From NCBI GenBank assembly GCA_002803225.1, contig NXFV01001266.1:1-42443 (forward strand): DNA of 42,443 nucleotides, read 5' to 3'. Shown here piece after piece: positions 33,095 to 42,443 of the stretch. The DNA comes from Gamarada debralockiae. Its lineage: Eukaryota; Ascomycota; Leotiomycetes; Helotiales; Hyphodiscaceae. How positions within the stretch are numbered: position 1 is the stretch's first letter; each line of letters opens with the position of its first letter. The position numbers were made by a program, and so were the translations under genes. A model generated the notes under the pieces. The model did no database searches. It saw only the letters and a program-made list of their open reading frames with translations, and was not told where the DNA came from.

Positions 33095-34481
33095 TCAGAG
33101 AGTTGCTGGAGCAGGCTGCTTACAGTCATCATCTGCCATGCCTTCTTGGGTGAAGGTCTGCTTTCGAGCTGCTGGGTGAATCTCCTTTCCAATCCTTCTC
33201 TCCGCATCGCTGTGGCTTTCCAAGATCACCTTGAGCTCGTCTTGGTTAACTACCCAAGGATCAGCAAAGAAGGTTCTTAAACCATCTACGATATTTTGGG
33301 TTCTCACGAGTGTGCAACTGACTGCTGCCATTGAGTAGATCGATTTGCTGACGTTCCAGTCGCTTGACCTCCAACTCAACTTCCTTCTTGGCCGCTTCGA
33401 GCTCTAGTTGTGTTTTCTTAGTGTGCCGCAAAACTCTCCCATAGATATTGCATTCAATCAAAGTTCTGTTCGTTGACAATGGAAGAAGTCGTACGGATAG
33501 CACACGTCCTGATGCTAACCGTCGAAGAACTGTGGTGCGGGACAGTGCCAGGCATTGATCTTCAGTTTCGAAAATCGCGGGCAAAAATTCCCAAAATGAC
33601 CCCTTGTTCGCTCTATAATCACCACGTAGGAAGTTTCCAACTTCTCACGATAAGCAAGAGCCTTTCACGGGCGTCGAGGGGACTGACCTGCAAGCTTCCA
33701 ATTGAAAGCGCCTTCTGTTTTCCATTCATGCGCCCAGTTCATCTCGTTGATCTTCCACCTCTTCGTCACACCTTCTGATTCTGCTGTTTCCAACTCCACC
33801 CCACCGTTTCCCACTTGGAAGTTTACGAAGACCATCCCCTCCTTGACATCAGTCTTCAATTCCCACAATCCATTCATAGTTTTATCAAAACCTGCTACAT
33901 TTTCAAATTCCGGTGCCTTGATCAACTTTCCTTTGGTGTCGTAGCTCCAACCATGATATCTGCATCCAAGAACGGTCGAGCTGCCACTTTCTTTTTTCGT
34001 GACGGCATACGCACGATGCCGACACACGTTGTGGAAGGCTCGAAGCTGTTTATCTTTGCCAAATATGACGATGAAGGAGAATCCTGCGATTTCGAACGTG
34101 CGGTAGTCGCCCGGCTTTTGGAACCTTGAAGCGTGGGTCACATATAGCCATGTCTGTTTGGAAGTTCATCAAGTGATTCAAGCAAGTTAGGATTCAGATA
34201 GTTCGAACCTTGCTGAAGATAGCCCGACGCTCAAGCTGGAATTGCTCTTCATCTGTCCACCAGCTCGAAGTATATTTTGATACTTCGGGTTCCTTTTTCG
34301 TAGTCTCGATAGGAAACCGATCATGTAAATCCAGTTTCCCAGGCCCAAACCCAAGCCAGGCTGGAAAGCGAAAAACAGCTTTGCCGAGAAAGGTCTCGAT
34401 GAGAATATATTTCAAAACATAGATCGATGCAAGGATGATGGCGATGCCAACTGAGTACAAAGATGTTTCCATGGCAGCCAT
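33095..34481 (-). CDS. Membrane-anchored Rieske [2Fe-2S] protein without mononuclear iron site
   Basis: Four exons (34481-34209, 34153-33688, 33610-33323, 33240-33095) give 390 residues. A transmembrane anchor lies at about 8-30 (VGIAIILASIYVLKYILI). The Rieske domain (about 92-200) has Cys135, His137, Cys155 and His158 (CRHRAY ... GCRYHGW), spacing C-x-H-x17-C-x2-H. It then runs NWAHEWKTEGAFNWKLAANK, LSRTTVLRRLASGRVLSVRL and LPLSTNRTLIECNIYG, and ends in a charged helical stretch (KKTQLELEAAKKEVELEVKR) plus GKEIHPAARK. The H-x4-H iron site of oxygenase alpha subunits is absent. Intron 2 uses the acceptor at 33611; the AG two bases earlier would break the frame. The protein may pass electrons to a separate oxygenase, with the divergent neighbour as the obvious partner. 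Intact by my model. Confidence 0.75.
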
Positions 34482-35259
34482 CGTGAATCATAGGTTGCAG
34501 TCTGCCCAGGAACGCAATAACTAAAGCGTGAGGACTGATGCGGATCCTGCTGTTTATTTACTCCTTCGTACGGATCTACTCCGAGCACTTTCGTCACTTT
34601 CGTCACTTTCGTCCTTACTATCTCGCGTGACATTCATTAAAAAGTTATCCCTGGTCTACAGCAGAGCCACAAGCGACAAAATGAAGGGCATATTGTCGGT
34701 CTAATTTTTGGTGTGGCGATGCCCAACGATTTGCATCGCAATGTCAATATACAACCAAATCTGGTTTATGCATCCTGTCATTAGCTTCGTCTGCGGGCCT
34801 TGGTGGGTTTTACGGAATTGACCGAGGTTTTCGTCAATTGTACCCGTAAAGACCTGTCAACACGCCTGTCGCGTGGCAAGCTCAGACGTCATGCACATTG
34901 AGGAACTCGAGCACCGGATGTGGTACGATGTCTTTATTTATATCTCCTAAGGACATTTTCGTATAGGTTATTGATGGCTGGTGAAAGATTTCTATATTAG
35001 TGTACGCAAGTGCGGTTTGAGTTTGTCATCTGGATCGAATTTCCCAATTCGGCATAACACCATTGCCTCCGCATCCCGTCCAATGACGATGCTGTTCCTG
35101 GCTGATCTCAATGACAGCGAAAACGGTCATTTGATCGAGTTGCTTATTGTTCGAGAGTTGAAAGTCGACAGTATCTCCAAACTCTAGGTCCATAACTTCT
35201 TCGTTCAACCTTTTATTTCTCCCCATCTCAAGGATCTCGAACTACCGCAGATTTTGGCA
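34482..35259. other. Divergent promoter region of the two oxygenase genes
   Basis: 778 bases between two outward-facing start codons, so it should drive both genes. It contains three tandem copies of CACTTTCGT (34586-34612) about 105 bases upstream of the minus-strand gene. No coding signal and no palindromic Zn2Cys6-type pair was noticed. Confidence 0.5.
34586..34612. repeat. Three tandem copies of a 9-base unit (CACTTTCGT)
   Basis: Three perfect copies in a row, in the divergent promoter. They could be regulator sites or a simple minisatellite. Confidence 0.7.
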
Positions 35260-36375
35260 ATGGAGTCTCTCACAAGAACCCTGCCAGCATCTTGGTTCTG
35301 CAGCTCCCCACTTTATCAACTAGAACGCCGAGCGGTGTTTCTCAAAGTAAGAACTTACCCACTTTCAGCCTCCAGGATTAACGAACATCACAGTCATGGC
35401 ATCTGCTCGGTCCTGTGACTCGATTCCAAGACCGTTCCAAACCTGTGATATATGAAATCGCACAAGTGAAGCTCGTCGTCGAAAACACCAGCCTTGAATC
35501 CGCCGGCGTCAGTTCCGAAGGCATCGTCGTGCGCGCCGAAGATGAGGCATGGAAACCTATCACGTGATAGTCACACTTACTCATGGAATCAGAACATCCA
35601 AATTCGGAGCCACTTAACACCCAGTGGGCTTCTCTTCGCAACCCTGTCCCTCGACACGCCTACCTTCGAAGAATTCTTCGTCGGTCTCGAAGACCTAACC
35701 AACAAAGTCGACTTCACCAAACTGCCCCACCGCCGCAGCATCTCCTACGAAGGGCGCTTCAACTGGAAGACAATGTATGTCCTGCTCTGTCCCAATCCAG
35801 ATTTGTCCAGAAGAATTAACAACCCCAGGATCGACGGCTTCCAGGAATGTCTCCACTGCCAGTACACGCACCCCACATTCTCCAAATATTACCCCCCAGC
35901 GTTCTACTCCGTCTCCAACCACTCCAACTTCAGCCAACACATCGCGGACCCCTCGAAACCCTCTGACGGACTCTTCCTCTATTTCTTTCCGATCTGCACG
36001 CTCAACGTCTACGGTGGCGGCATGTCTTCTTTCCGCACCCTTCCTTCCCCGAGCCCCGGGATCTCGAGAATGGAGTTTGATTACTATCATGGCGGGACGG
36101 AAGAAGAGTTCGAGGAGTATTTTAAATTTGTGAGGCAGGTTGCTATGGAGGATTTCGAGCTTTGTGAGAAGGCGCAGGAGAATTTGGAAAGGGGGGTTTA
36201 TGGGGAGGGGATTTTGAATCCGCTTAAGGAGAATGGTGTTGCTTTTTATCAGCAGAAGGTTAGGAGTGCGGTTTGGGAACAGCATGAGAGGGAGAAGGCA
36301 GAGAGGATTGCGAAGGAGCAGGAGAGTGAGATGGGAGGGATGATGGTTGAGGGTCAGGTGATTGCTGTGCAGTGA
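35260..36375 (+). CDS. Ring-hydroxylating oxygenase catalytic-domain protein lacking the Rieske cluster
   Basis: Four exons (35260-35346, 35394-35563, 35610-35774, 35829-36375) give 322 residues, against about 400-450 for full alpha subunits. The N-terminus MESLTRTLPASW, LERRAVFLKSWHLLGPVTRF is that of choline-monooxygenase-like proteins. Where the Rieske ligands should be, the text runs YEIAQVKLVVENT to EDEAWKPITHLTPSGLLFAT with no Cys-x-His or Cys-x2-His pair. The mononuclear iron site is present: ECLHCQYTHP with His150 and His155, preceded by Glu147 as in choline/glycine-betaine types; an Asp follows in RMEFDYYHGG. Introns of 46-54 bases agree in phase. The 46-base intron at 35564-35609 removes an in-frame TGA. 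It faces the Rieske-only gene and may depend on it for electrons. Confidence 0.78.
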
Positions 36376-36539
36376 AGTCTCACTCCTAATTCAAACCCAC
36401 GTAGAACGTTTATGTTATGGATTTAGTTACTGAGAGTTCATTGCCTCAAGCCAACAAGAGTAAAATCTTTGATTCATCTATCTGTTATTCTCAACGTCTG
36501 ATCATTTCAGCGGTCTGTCCAGACTGAGTGTGTACACCT

Positions 36540-37032
36540 CCAGCCTCGCCCTCATGCTCCTTCAATTCCAAGTCTCCGTCTCTACCCCCGTGATAATCCC
36601 ATCCACCCTCTCCCTCCCTCTATCCAAAACCGGAAGACCAGTCTGCTCAAGCGCAAGGCTCGCAGCCACCGTTCTATAACACGCAGGATCACACTGCAGC
36701 AATTCATCGCGCTCAACACGTAAATCGACACGTCTTGCGATAACTTGTTCCTCAATTACAGCTACTGCGTTTCTGGAATACCTATTTCTAGCAGCACCAC
36801 CACCACGTTAGGTGCGACGACTACGTATTCTGCGGTATCTACGCCTAGTCCCACGCAACCGGGGATGGCGAGCGGGTGTACGGTATTTTATGAGGCGAAA
36901 CCTAATGATGGTTGTTATGATATTACGCAGGAATTTGGGATTACACTGGACGACTTTTATGCGTGGAATCCGGCGGTGGGGGATGATTGTTCTGGGTTGT
37001 ATCCAGATTACTACTACTGTGTTGGGATGTAA
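36540..37032 (+). pseudogene. LysM-domain secreted protein remnant
   Basis: The C-terminal LysM repeat is intact: CTVFYEAKPNDGCYDITQEF, GITLDDFYAWNPAVGDDCSG and YPDYYYCVG, ending at 37032. Before it lies a Ser/Thr/Pro linker. An earlier LysM is broken: ITLQQFIALNT, TAA, IDTSCDNLFLNYSYCV, where the stop sits in place of the residue expected in ALNxYID. Its first half upstream of about 36690 shows more stops and frame changes. No signal peptide could be fixed. LysM proteins of fungi bind chitin, and some act outside the cell in contact with hosts. Only the last repeat could still fold. The TAA could be called part of a GT-AG intron, but that would delete clear LysM sequence. Confidence 0.55.
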
Positions 37033-37252
37033 AGTCGGAAGGAATTGGAAAGTCAGAAAATGGATTTTGAAATCATTGTGCGTTGAAACATAGTGAAAAT
37101 ACTAGATATGAGGGGATTATCAGATCTAACAAGCAACCTTAGAAAATCTCCCGGAGCTAGAGGCAGGTTCACAATCGGATGAAATGGTGCTCGTTGAGTA
37201 CAAAAGATCCTGATATTTTGCAGGATCCAGAAGAGCGCTTATTGTTGGAAAG

Positions 37253-38312
37253 TTAATCCCTGCCCTTCTGACTCTTCAACCAATCCCTGATAAGTTTCGT
37301 CCACAAGCCACCCATATCTCGCTGGTAGTCTTGGCGTCTGAAATTGTCTCGCCACCCATACTCCTCAAGAATTTTCTTCATTTTGAGTTGCTAATCGAGA
37401 ACAATTAGTAGGGACGAAATATCTAGGATAAACAAGCCAACTTACAGTATCTTCTTCGCCATTAAACTCTCCATGGAACCCTTCGTCAATCCCCGCTCTG
37501 GAGGGAATTATATCTAACTTCTCGATATTTTCGAGATGCCAGCGAAGATAAGAGGGCGCATGTAGCTGGGGTTTATTCTGATAATGGCGTGGCTCATCTG
37601 GTTGCTGAAGCTTCCCACTGGAAGGTACTCGCGGTGTGTACCCTTCTCCGATCACCCGAACTGTATCTAAACAAGAGGTCAGTAATCCTTGCCTGGGAAC
37701 GAAAGAAAGTGATACGCTTTCCAGATAGGCAAAATGCGAGGGTAGGAACTTACTCTCTTTCGTATCAATCACAACTGCCTCCCCACCTCGAGGATTATGA
37801 GTCAGCGCAATATCTTGCGGTAGCAGATAATTTATTCTGCAATCCTCTTCCATAACCTTTTCAGGGTCGCGACCAGAGCGGGTCTCACCAGCATCTAGAT
37901 AACAGTAGGGATTAGAGTAAGGGAAGAGCTCCATGCGGCAAGCGTAATCAATATCTTTGGGATAAGGAATCTTCTTCATCAATGAAATAACGGCGGGTTT
38001 GAGTCGGAGCTTCTCGCATAATTGCTCGTTGATAACGTGCCCATCATTCGAAGGTGGCCAAGCGATGTCTTCAGCTGATATGTAGCATAGCTCAACGAGG
38101 ACCTTATATATCTTGGTGATAATTTCACCGATATTGTCTTCGTCGTAGGGTGTTCTTGTGGTTAGGACTGCCGCCGGTAGTTGTCTTGGCGGTGGCGTAG
38201 GTGGTCGTGGTCGCGGCGGTGGTTCATAGGCTGGCTGCTGGATTAGGAAGTATGAAACGATGGCCAGCACGCCAACAGCAAAGGCGAGGAACAACGCCTG
38301 TAAGGTCAGCAT
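37253..38312 (-). CDS. Membrane-anchored protein of unknown function
   Basis: Three exons (38312-37754, 37666-37446, 37390-37253) give 305 residues with consistent phase. Residues 4-26 form one transmembrane segment (LFLAFAVGVLAIVSYFLI), followed by a proline-rich spacer (PPPRPRPPTPPPRQ). The main part is soluble, acidic and contains several Cys (ELCYISAEDIAWPPSNDG, PAVISLMKKIPYPKD, MELFPYSNPYCYLDAGE). The last exon (EEYGWRDNFRRQDYQRD, WLKSQKGRD) is basic. It resembles hypothetical fungal proteins I cannot name, and no catalytic motif is visible. The topology suggests a type II or signal-anchored protein facing the endomembrane lumen or cytosol. A foldback element begins 66 bases upstream of the start codon. 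Confidence 0.75.
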
Positions 38313-38377
38313 TTCTTCTGCGTGATGAGGGTTTCGCGTTGGAGTTGGAGTTTGCCTGTGATGTTGGCTGCTCGCTC

Positions 38378-39126
38378 GGTTACAGCGATATTATCGTCCT
38401 ACCGAAGTAAGCTTAAAAAATCGTGATTTTCCGTTCCGCAACACCCTTTCGCTGCAGCATGCCTTTTTAGAGTCACAAATCAATATAACTAAACGACTAC
38501 GTATCTGTTTTAAGATGCGCGTAGCTCAAAATAATCGCGCTAGCTTACTCTATAATCTTATGTAAGGAATAAGAAAAATAATAAGTTTTGGTCAAGTTAT
38601 AAGAGGGTCTTTAAAAGTTAGATTTTTGAAGTATACATTCTTGACTTTGCCGAAAATGTGATTTTTACTCGAAGATCATGAAAAATCAGCTTATTTTCAA
38701 GTAGAATCAATGTTGTAAATCTGTAGAATTCTTAGATAATTTCAAATTATATAAATTACTACTTATATTACTTACTCGAATTATACCTATATCTTTCAAA
38801 ATGCACTTATCCCAAATGAAAATGCGATTTTTCACATACAAAATCAGGCCCTTGTTAAGTGCCAAGCCTTGATTTTTTAACCGACTCGCGTTATAAGGCT
38901 TAATTTTAAAGCTACGACTATAAGCTCAAAATACTTAATATGAAAAATACCTCTTAATATGTTTATATACTAGCTATTACCTACATTTTGAGCTATACGC
39001 AGCTTGAAACAGATACGTAGTCGTTGAGTTATAATTTTTGAGGGGTGTTGTGGTAAAAAAAGGTGTTGCGGAACAGAAAATCACGATTTTTTAAGCTTAC
39101 TTCGGTAGGACGATACTACAGTAACC
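38378..39126. mobile_element. Foldback/MITE-like non-autonomous DNA element
   Basis: The two ends are inverted copies of each other over about 150 bases. The left arm (38378-38537) starts GGTTAC and contains TATCGTCCTACCGAAGTAAG, then the GTTCCGCAACACC stretch and GACTACGTATCTGTTT. The right arm (38977-39126) carries the same blocks in reverse, including GATACGTAGTC, GGTGTTGCGGAAC and CTTCGGTAGGACGATA, and ends GTAACC. The outer 55 bases of the arms differ at only one or two sites. The 440-base centre is AT-rich and non-coding. No transposase is present, so movement needed an enzyme from elsewhere. A target-site duplication could not be fixed with certainty; a TA inside GGTTAC/GTAACC is possible. 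Confidence 0.85.
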
Positions 39127-39833
39127 AGTCGGAAATCGCTAAATTTCAACACACGAAACATACATTTTAAGAAAAACAACCAACCCTTATATCTCAACCA
39201 AAATACATTCAAATCAAGCAGTTTGTCGCTTGAGAATTTAGGAAAATACTATAGCTTTCAACTGACGTATGCATTTATATATACTATGCCTCCCTGTCTT
39301 CTGATTGTGAAAAGCACTGCGCTAGACCGTGATATTGTCGCGAACGGAACCCCCTTGCTACATATGAGGTTATAATGCGAGTAAGCAACTAGAGGTGTTT
39401 AAAAGGGACTGTATATGCCTATTACCAGCGGATACGGTACAGAAGGCCTGCAGCAGCTCAAACTAGCGGCCAGTGTAACAGCTGGAGGTAGCTGGAGGGC
39501 AACAGGAGGGATCATAGTATAACAGAGAAGTAGCAGTTCAGTAAATGAAGAACTATTAGTTGTATTCCCTGAGCTTTCGTACGATCTGATTTCCGAAACT
39601 CAAGCTTGCCTTCTCCTAGGAGGGTTGGCAAGCCTTACTTATACGCCATTCCTAGCTCTTAGCTCCAGTAGCAGCTGTACTGACTACTAGTCCCAGACAA
39701 GCTAAGATTAGTATTTCCGATCCCTTCAGAGGTCACCAAAGTCTAGACCCCCAGTTCCTAGGTCACTTGTACGCCATGGCCTTCTAGACCCTCAGGGCTT
39801 CCACAGGTCTAGATCAATCCCTTCGAGTCCCTC
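39127..39833. other. Region between the MITE and the LTR element
   Basis: Non-coding with normal base composition, in contrast to the AT-saturated DNA on its right. It contains TAGC/CTAG-rich words (for example AGCTGGAGGTAGCTGGAGG near 39480) and several TCTAGA-like sites, suggestive of older repeat DNA, but no family could be named. Confidence 0.4.
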
Positions 39834-40100
39834 TGTGACAGCTCGACGAAAAGGAGTCTCACGGGGGAGACGCTTCGACGAAGATACTGTATTACGAAAA
39901 TACTAAACTAAAGAGAGAAGGAAAAGGTTCTACGAATACAAGTATAGTATTTATCTCTGTGTACGTACTAGCGCGCTAGGCTCCCGTATTCCTATATCGA
40001 GTGAATCCCTTTACTATCAGGCGCGTGAATAGAACGTAGTTATATAACAAATCGCCAGGGCAAATCGCCGGAACGTGATCAGGTAACAAATCGCCAAAAC
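39834..40100 (-). repeat. Probable 3' long terminal repeat of a Ty3/Gypsy element
   Basis: On the minus strand a purine-rich AAGGGGGTAATA (40119-40108) has the look and place of a polypurine tract after the pol remnant. The following DNA ends in CTGTCACA at 39834, that is TGTGACAG on the plus strand, a usual terminal TG...CA form. Three copies of CAAATCGCC lie at about 40048-40092. The left boundary is firm only by motif. The right boundary could be at 40050 or 40090. Confidence 0.5.
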
Positions 40101-42443
40101 TATTATATTACCCCCTTGTCTAGAAAAAGCTTGTCTATAAGTATATAGATATTAGCGTATTATTGTATAGTTCCTTGTATTTGTCTTGGCCTTATTCCTA
40201 TGCTTCTTGCTATACCTCTAGCTTCTTAAGTAGTCCAGGTTAGCCTTGATTACATAGGTAATAATCTTGTAGTATATATAAAGCGTACTTAAAGTTCGAC
40301 ATAGGATACTATTTAAAGTCTTTATTATAGCCTAGCTAGTAGACTTAATACTATAGTTACTTACTAACTAGCTTTAAGGCTAGTATTTCTTATACTTCCT
40401 ATTTGTTTTCTATATTAACTATAATTAAGGGCAGTAGATCATTTATTTAACTTAGCAGGAGGTTATCTATAGCCTTATATAGTTAGTCTAAAGAGAATAT
40501 ATTATATATCTTTAATGTCTTAGGGAGCCTGACTTTATAAGAGTTACTAACCTAGTGCGTGATTACAAAGGGGCTAGCTATCTAGTAATCTTACTTATAG
40601 CTTAGTCGCTATATCTTCTAGTTCTTAATAAATATATAGACTTTATTACCTACTATAAAGTTAATAAGTTATTAGTAAGTATTAATATTTACCTCCTTCT
40701 TAATTTAAGCTTTAGTTATTAGCTCTTTACTTAACTTTAGTACTTTTTATATATATATTATAACTTAATATTATAGCAGGGAAATGTATCTGGAAAGTTG
40801 TTATTGCCTTGCCTTTTAGGTTTTAAGTAGGTCTTACAATTATAAGAACCTCGCTTAGCTAGTTTTGTTATATATTAGTAGGGGATAAATAGCCTTTGTA
40901 GCTAAAGTAGTACTTAGATAATATTATAATTATATATCTTGTTTTTTGTATATATTCTATAGTATATTTAAATACTATAACTTTTGTTTTATATTATTAG
41001 TTTTTGTTTTAGTTTTATCCTTTATTAAGAGTATATATAATATATAGTATAATTAGGAAGTACTTATACTTGTATTTTACCTCTTTATATCTAGTGACTT
41101 ATATAAAGAGGATTTTATTATAGTTAAGTAAAACTATTTATACTCTTAATAAAAGATACTTTAATTATTATTTACTTTATTTACTTATTTCTTATCTTAG
41201 CTAGTATATAAAGTATTCTAGAATAATTTAATATATATTAAATTATAACTTTAGGTCTTATTATATTATTAGTTACTAAGCTTAGACTTACTTTAGTTTA
41301 TAGCTTTATTAATATTAGATCTTAGGTATTATTATTAGTATATAAAAGAGGTTTTTAGCTTAGTTAGGATATATTTAAGACTTATAGTTATAAGTAGAAG
41401 TTATAGAGACTTTAATAAGCTAATAGCTAAACCTAATTTAAGAAAAAGAAAAGATTAGTTAAAAAAAAGAATTAAATTTCTAAAGAATAAGATATTAGAA
41501 AGTATAAATCTTAAAGCTATTATAAAGAGAAGAAATTAAATAAAATAGTTTATATTACTTACTAAGTAAATTATAATATCTTTAGAGGTAAAGTATAAAT
41601 AAAAAGAAGTCTAAGAGCTAGGAAATAAGATTATTATAAAATTTTATTTTTTAATTCTTTTAATTCTTTATTTAATTATAAGATTCTTGCCCTTAAGAGT
41701 ATTTCTCTTATATTAAAAAGCTATATTATTAGAAAATAAGGCTTATAGATATAAGTTTAAGTATAAGTTTAAGTAATATTCCTAGATTTAAAGAGAAAAG
41801 ATATTAAAAAGTATATTAAAAGAGAATAAAATTTTATATTTAAAAGATCGAAAAAGATATATTATTAGACTTTAGTTATATAGATAATTAATAAATTATA
41901 AGTCTTTACTATTAAAAAGAAGATTATTTAATAATAGTTAAAAATAGATATTATTAAAATTACTATCTTTATAAGTCTTTTCTTCTTTAGTTTTAGTTAA
42001 TATATTATTATTAAGTAGTATTTCAAAAGATAAGAAATAGTAGTAATAGTTAAGAAATTAATAAAACCTATAAAAATAATAGTAATTTAACTCTTTTATA
42101 TTAAGTAAATTATTACTTAAAATATCTTTTAATAAACCTATAGATAATATTATTATACTATATATAGTAATACTAACTCTTATCTTTACTAGTCTTATCT
42201 TTAATAAATAAAGAGCTACTTACTAAATTAATAATATTTTTATCTTTTTTAAAGATTAAAATTATATTAAAGAAGATAAATATAAGTATATCTTTTACTA
42301 TATTAATATTATTCTTTATAATAATATTAAGACTATACTAGAATATACTAATAAGCTATTTAATAAAAAGATCTTCTTTACTATATTAAAGAAAAAGTAT
42401 TATAATTATAATAATAATTATATAAAGTATACTTACTTTTTCT
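39834..42443 (-). mobile_element. RIP-degraded Ty3/Gypsy retrotransposon, cut by the window end
   Basis: Minus-strand frame at about 40660-40405 reads VGNKVYIFIKN, stop, KI, then SPFVITH, stop, VSNSYKVRLPKTLKIYNIFS and later LPLIIVNIENK. This is the integrase C-terminal (GPY/F-like) segment of fungal chromoviral Gypsy pol (VGDKVWLSTKN ... GPFxVxxKVGxxAYRLELPxTMKIHxVFHVSLL), with many codons turned to stops in the way RIP does (CAA to TAA, TGG to TAG). From 40700 to the end the DNA is close to pure A/T with scattered TAG/CTA, and upstream pol parts cannot be read. The element enters from the right, so reverse transcriptase and the 5' LTR lie outside the window. Confidence 0.75.

Noticed and set aside
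33665..33690. Apparent truncation of the Rieske protein after FNWKLA
   Set aside because: At first it looked like loss of the catalytic domain by a stop. A 77-base intron with acceptor at 33611 restores a continuous reading into LSRTTVLRRLASGRVLSVRL, so the gene is probably intact and naturally lacks the iron site.
35494..35577. Alternative start of the Rieske-less protein at 35494 reading through to the catalytic part
   Set aside because: Using the 46-base intron 35564-35609 gives a longer, family-like N-terminus (MESLTRTLPASW), whereas the read-through text is not family-like.
35695..36285. 196-codon minus-strand frame
   Set aside because: Antisense of the Rieske-less oxygenase, whose plus-strand reading is strongly family-like.
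39360..39480. Possible tRNA-like segment
   Set aside because: No cloverleaf with proper A and B boxes could be drawn.
41000..41170. AT-rich inverted repeat around ACTCTTAATAAAAG / CTTTTATTAAGAGT
   Set aside because: In DNA this AT-rich such palindromes arise easily by chance, and it lies inside the RIP-degraded element.
1..42443. CRISPR arrays, prophage or bacterial operon structure
   Set aside because: No regular spaced repeats. Spliced genes throughout show eukaryotic DNA.

Overview
The window looks like nuclear DNA of a filamentous ascomycete (Pezizomycotina). Genes carry many short introns (45-90 bases) with GTRNGT-like donors and CTAAC/CTGAC-type branch sites. Gene families are typical of such fungi: GH13 amylase, highly reducing polyketide synthase, FSH1 hydrolase, HET, DUF6536, 2EXR, LysM and SYLF. 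The right end is an AT-saturated stretch of the kind left by repeat-induced point mutation (RIP). A leotiomycete (Helotiales-like) source is only a guess.

Layout. 1.3-4.6 kb: an intact secreted alpha-amylase with eight introns, then a TupA-like solute-binding protein. 5.7-8.9 kb: a gene graveyard with a HET-domain remnant, a DUF6536 membrane-protein remnant and a broken 2-oxoglutarate/Fe(II) oxygenase. 10.6-16.1 kb: ordinary genes, namely a GNAT acetyltransferase, a SYLF (Ysc84-type) protein with a proline-rich tail and a 2EXR protein. 16.1-19.8 kb: mostly empty, with a decayed leucine-rich fragment. 19.9-29.2 kb: the core of a polyketide locus. A nine-exon highly reducing PKS (KS-AT-DH-cMT-ER-KR-ACP, about 2569 aa, no releasing domain) is followed on the same strand by an FSH1-family serine hydrolase that could release the product, as LovG does for LovB. 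29.2-32.3 kb: more decay, with an amino-acid/choline permease remnant, an inverted duplicated membrane segment and a frameshifted secreted protein. 33.1-36.4 kb: two divergently transcribed genes that together look like one Rieske oxygenase cut in two. The left gene has a membrane anchor and the Rieske [2Fe-2S] motif but no mononuclear iron site; the right gene has the iron site (H-x4-H) but no Rieske cluster. 36.5-38.3 kb: a broken LysM gene and an intact membrane-anchored protein of unknown function. 38.4-39.1 kb: a 749-base foldback (MITE-like) element. 39.8-42.4 kb: a Ty3/Gypsy retrotransposon on the minus strand, heavily mutated in the RIP pattern and running off the window.

How the genes may work together (inference): the PKS assembles a reduced, C-methylated chain, the FSH1 hydrolase releases it, and the divergent oxygenase pair is the nearest intact candidate for oxidation. 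The permease beside the cluster is dead, and no cluster-specific transcription factor was recognised. The best candidate for something undescribed is the divergent Rieske / Rieske-less pair. Exon boundaries were worked out by eye from splice signals, frame and family motifs, and no alignment was run.
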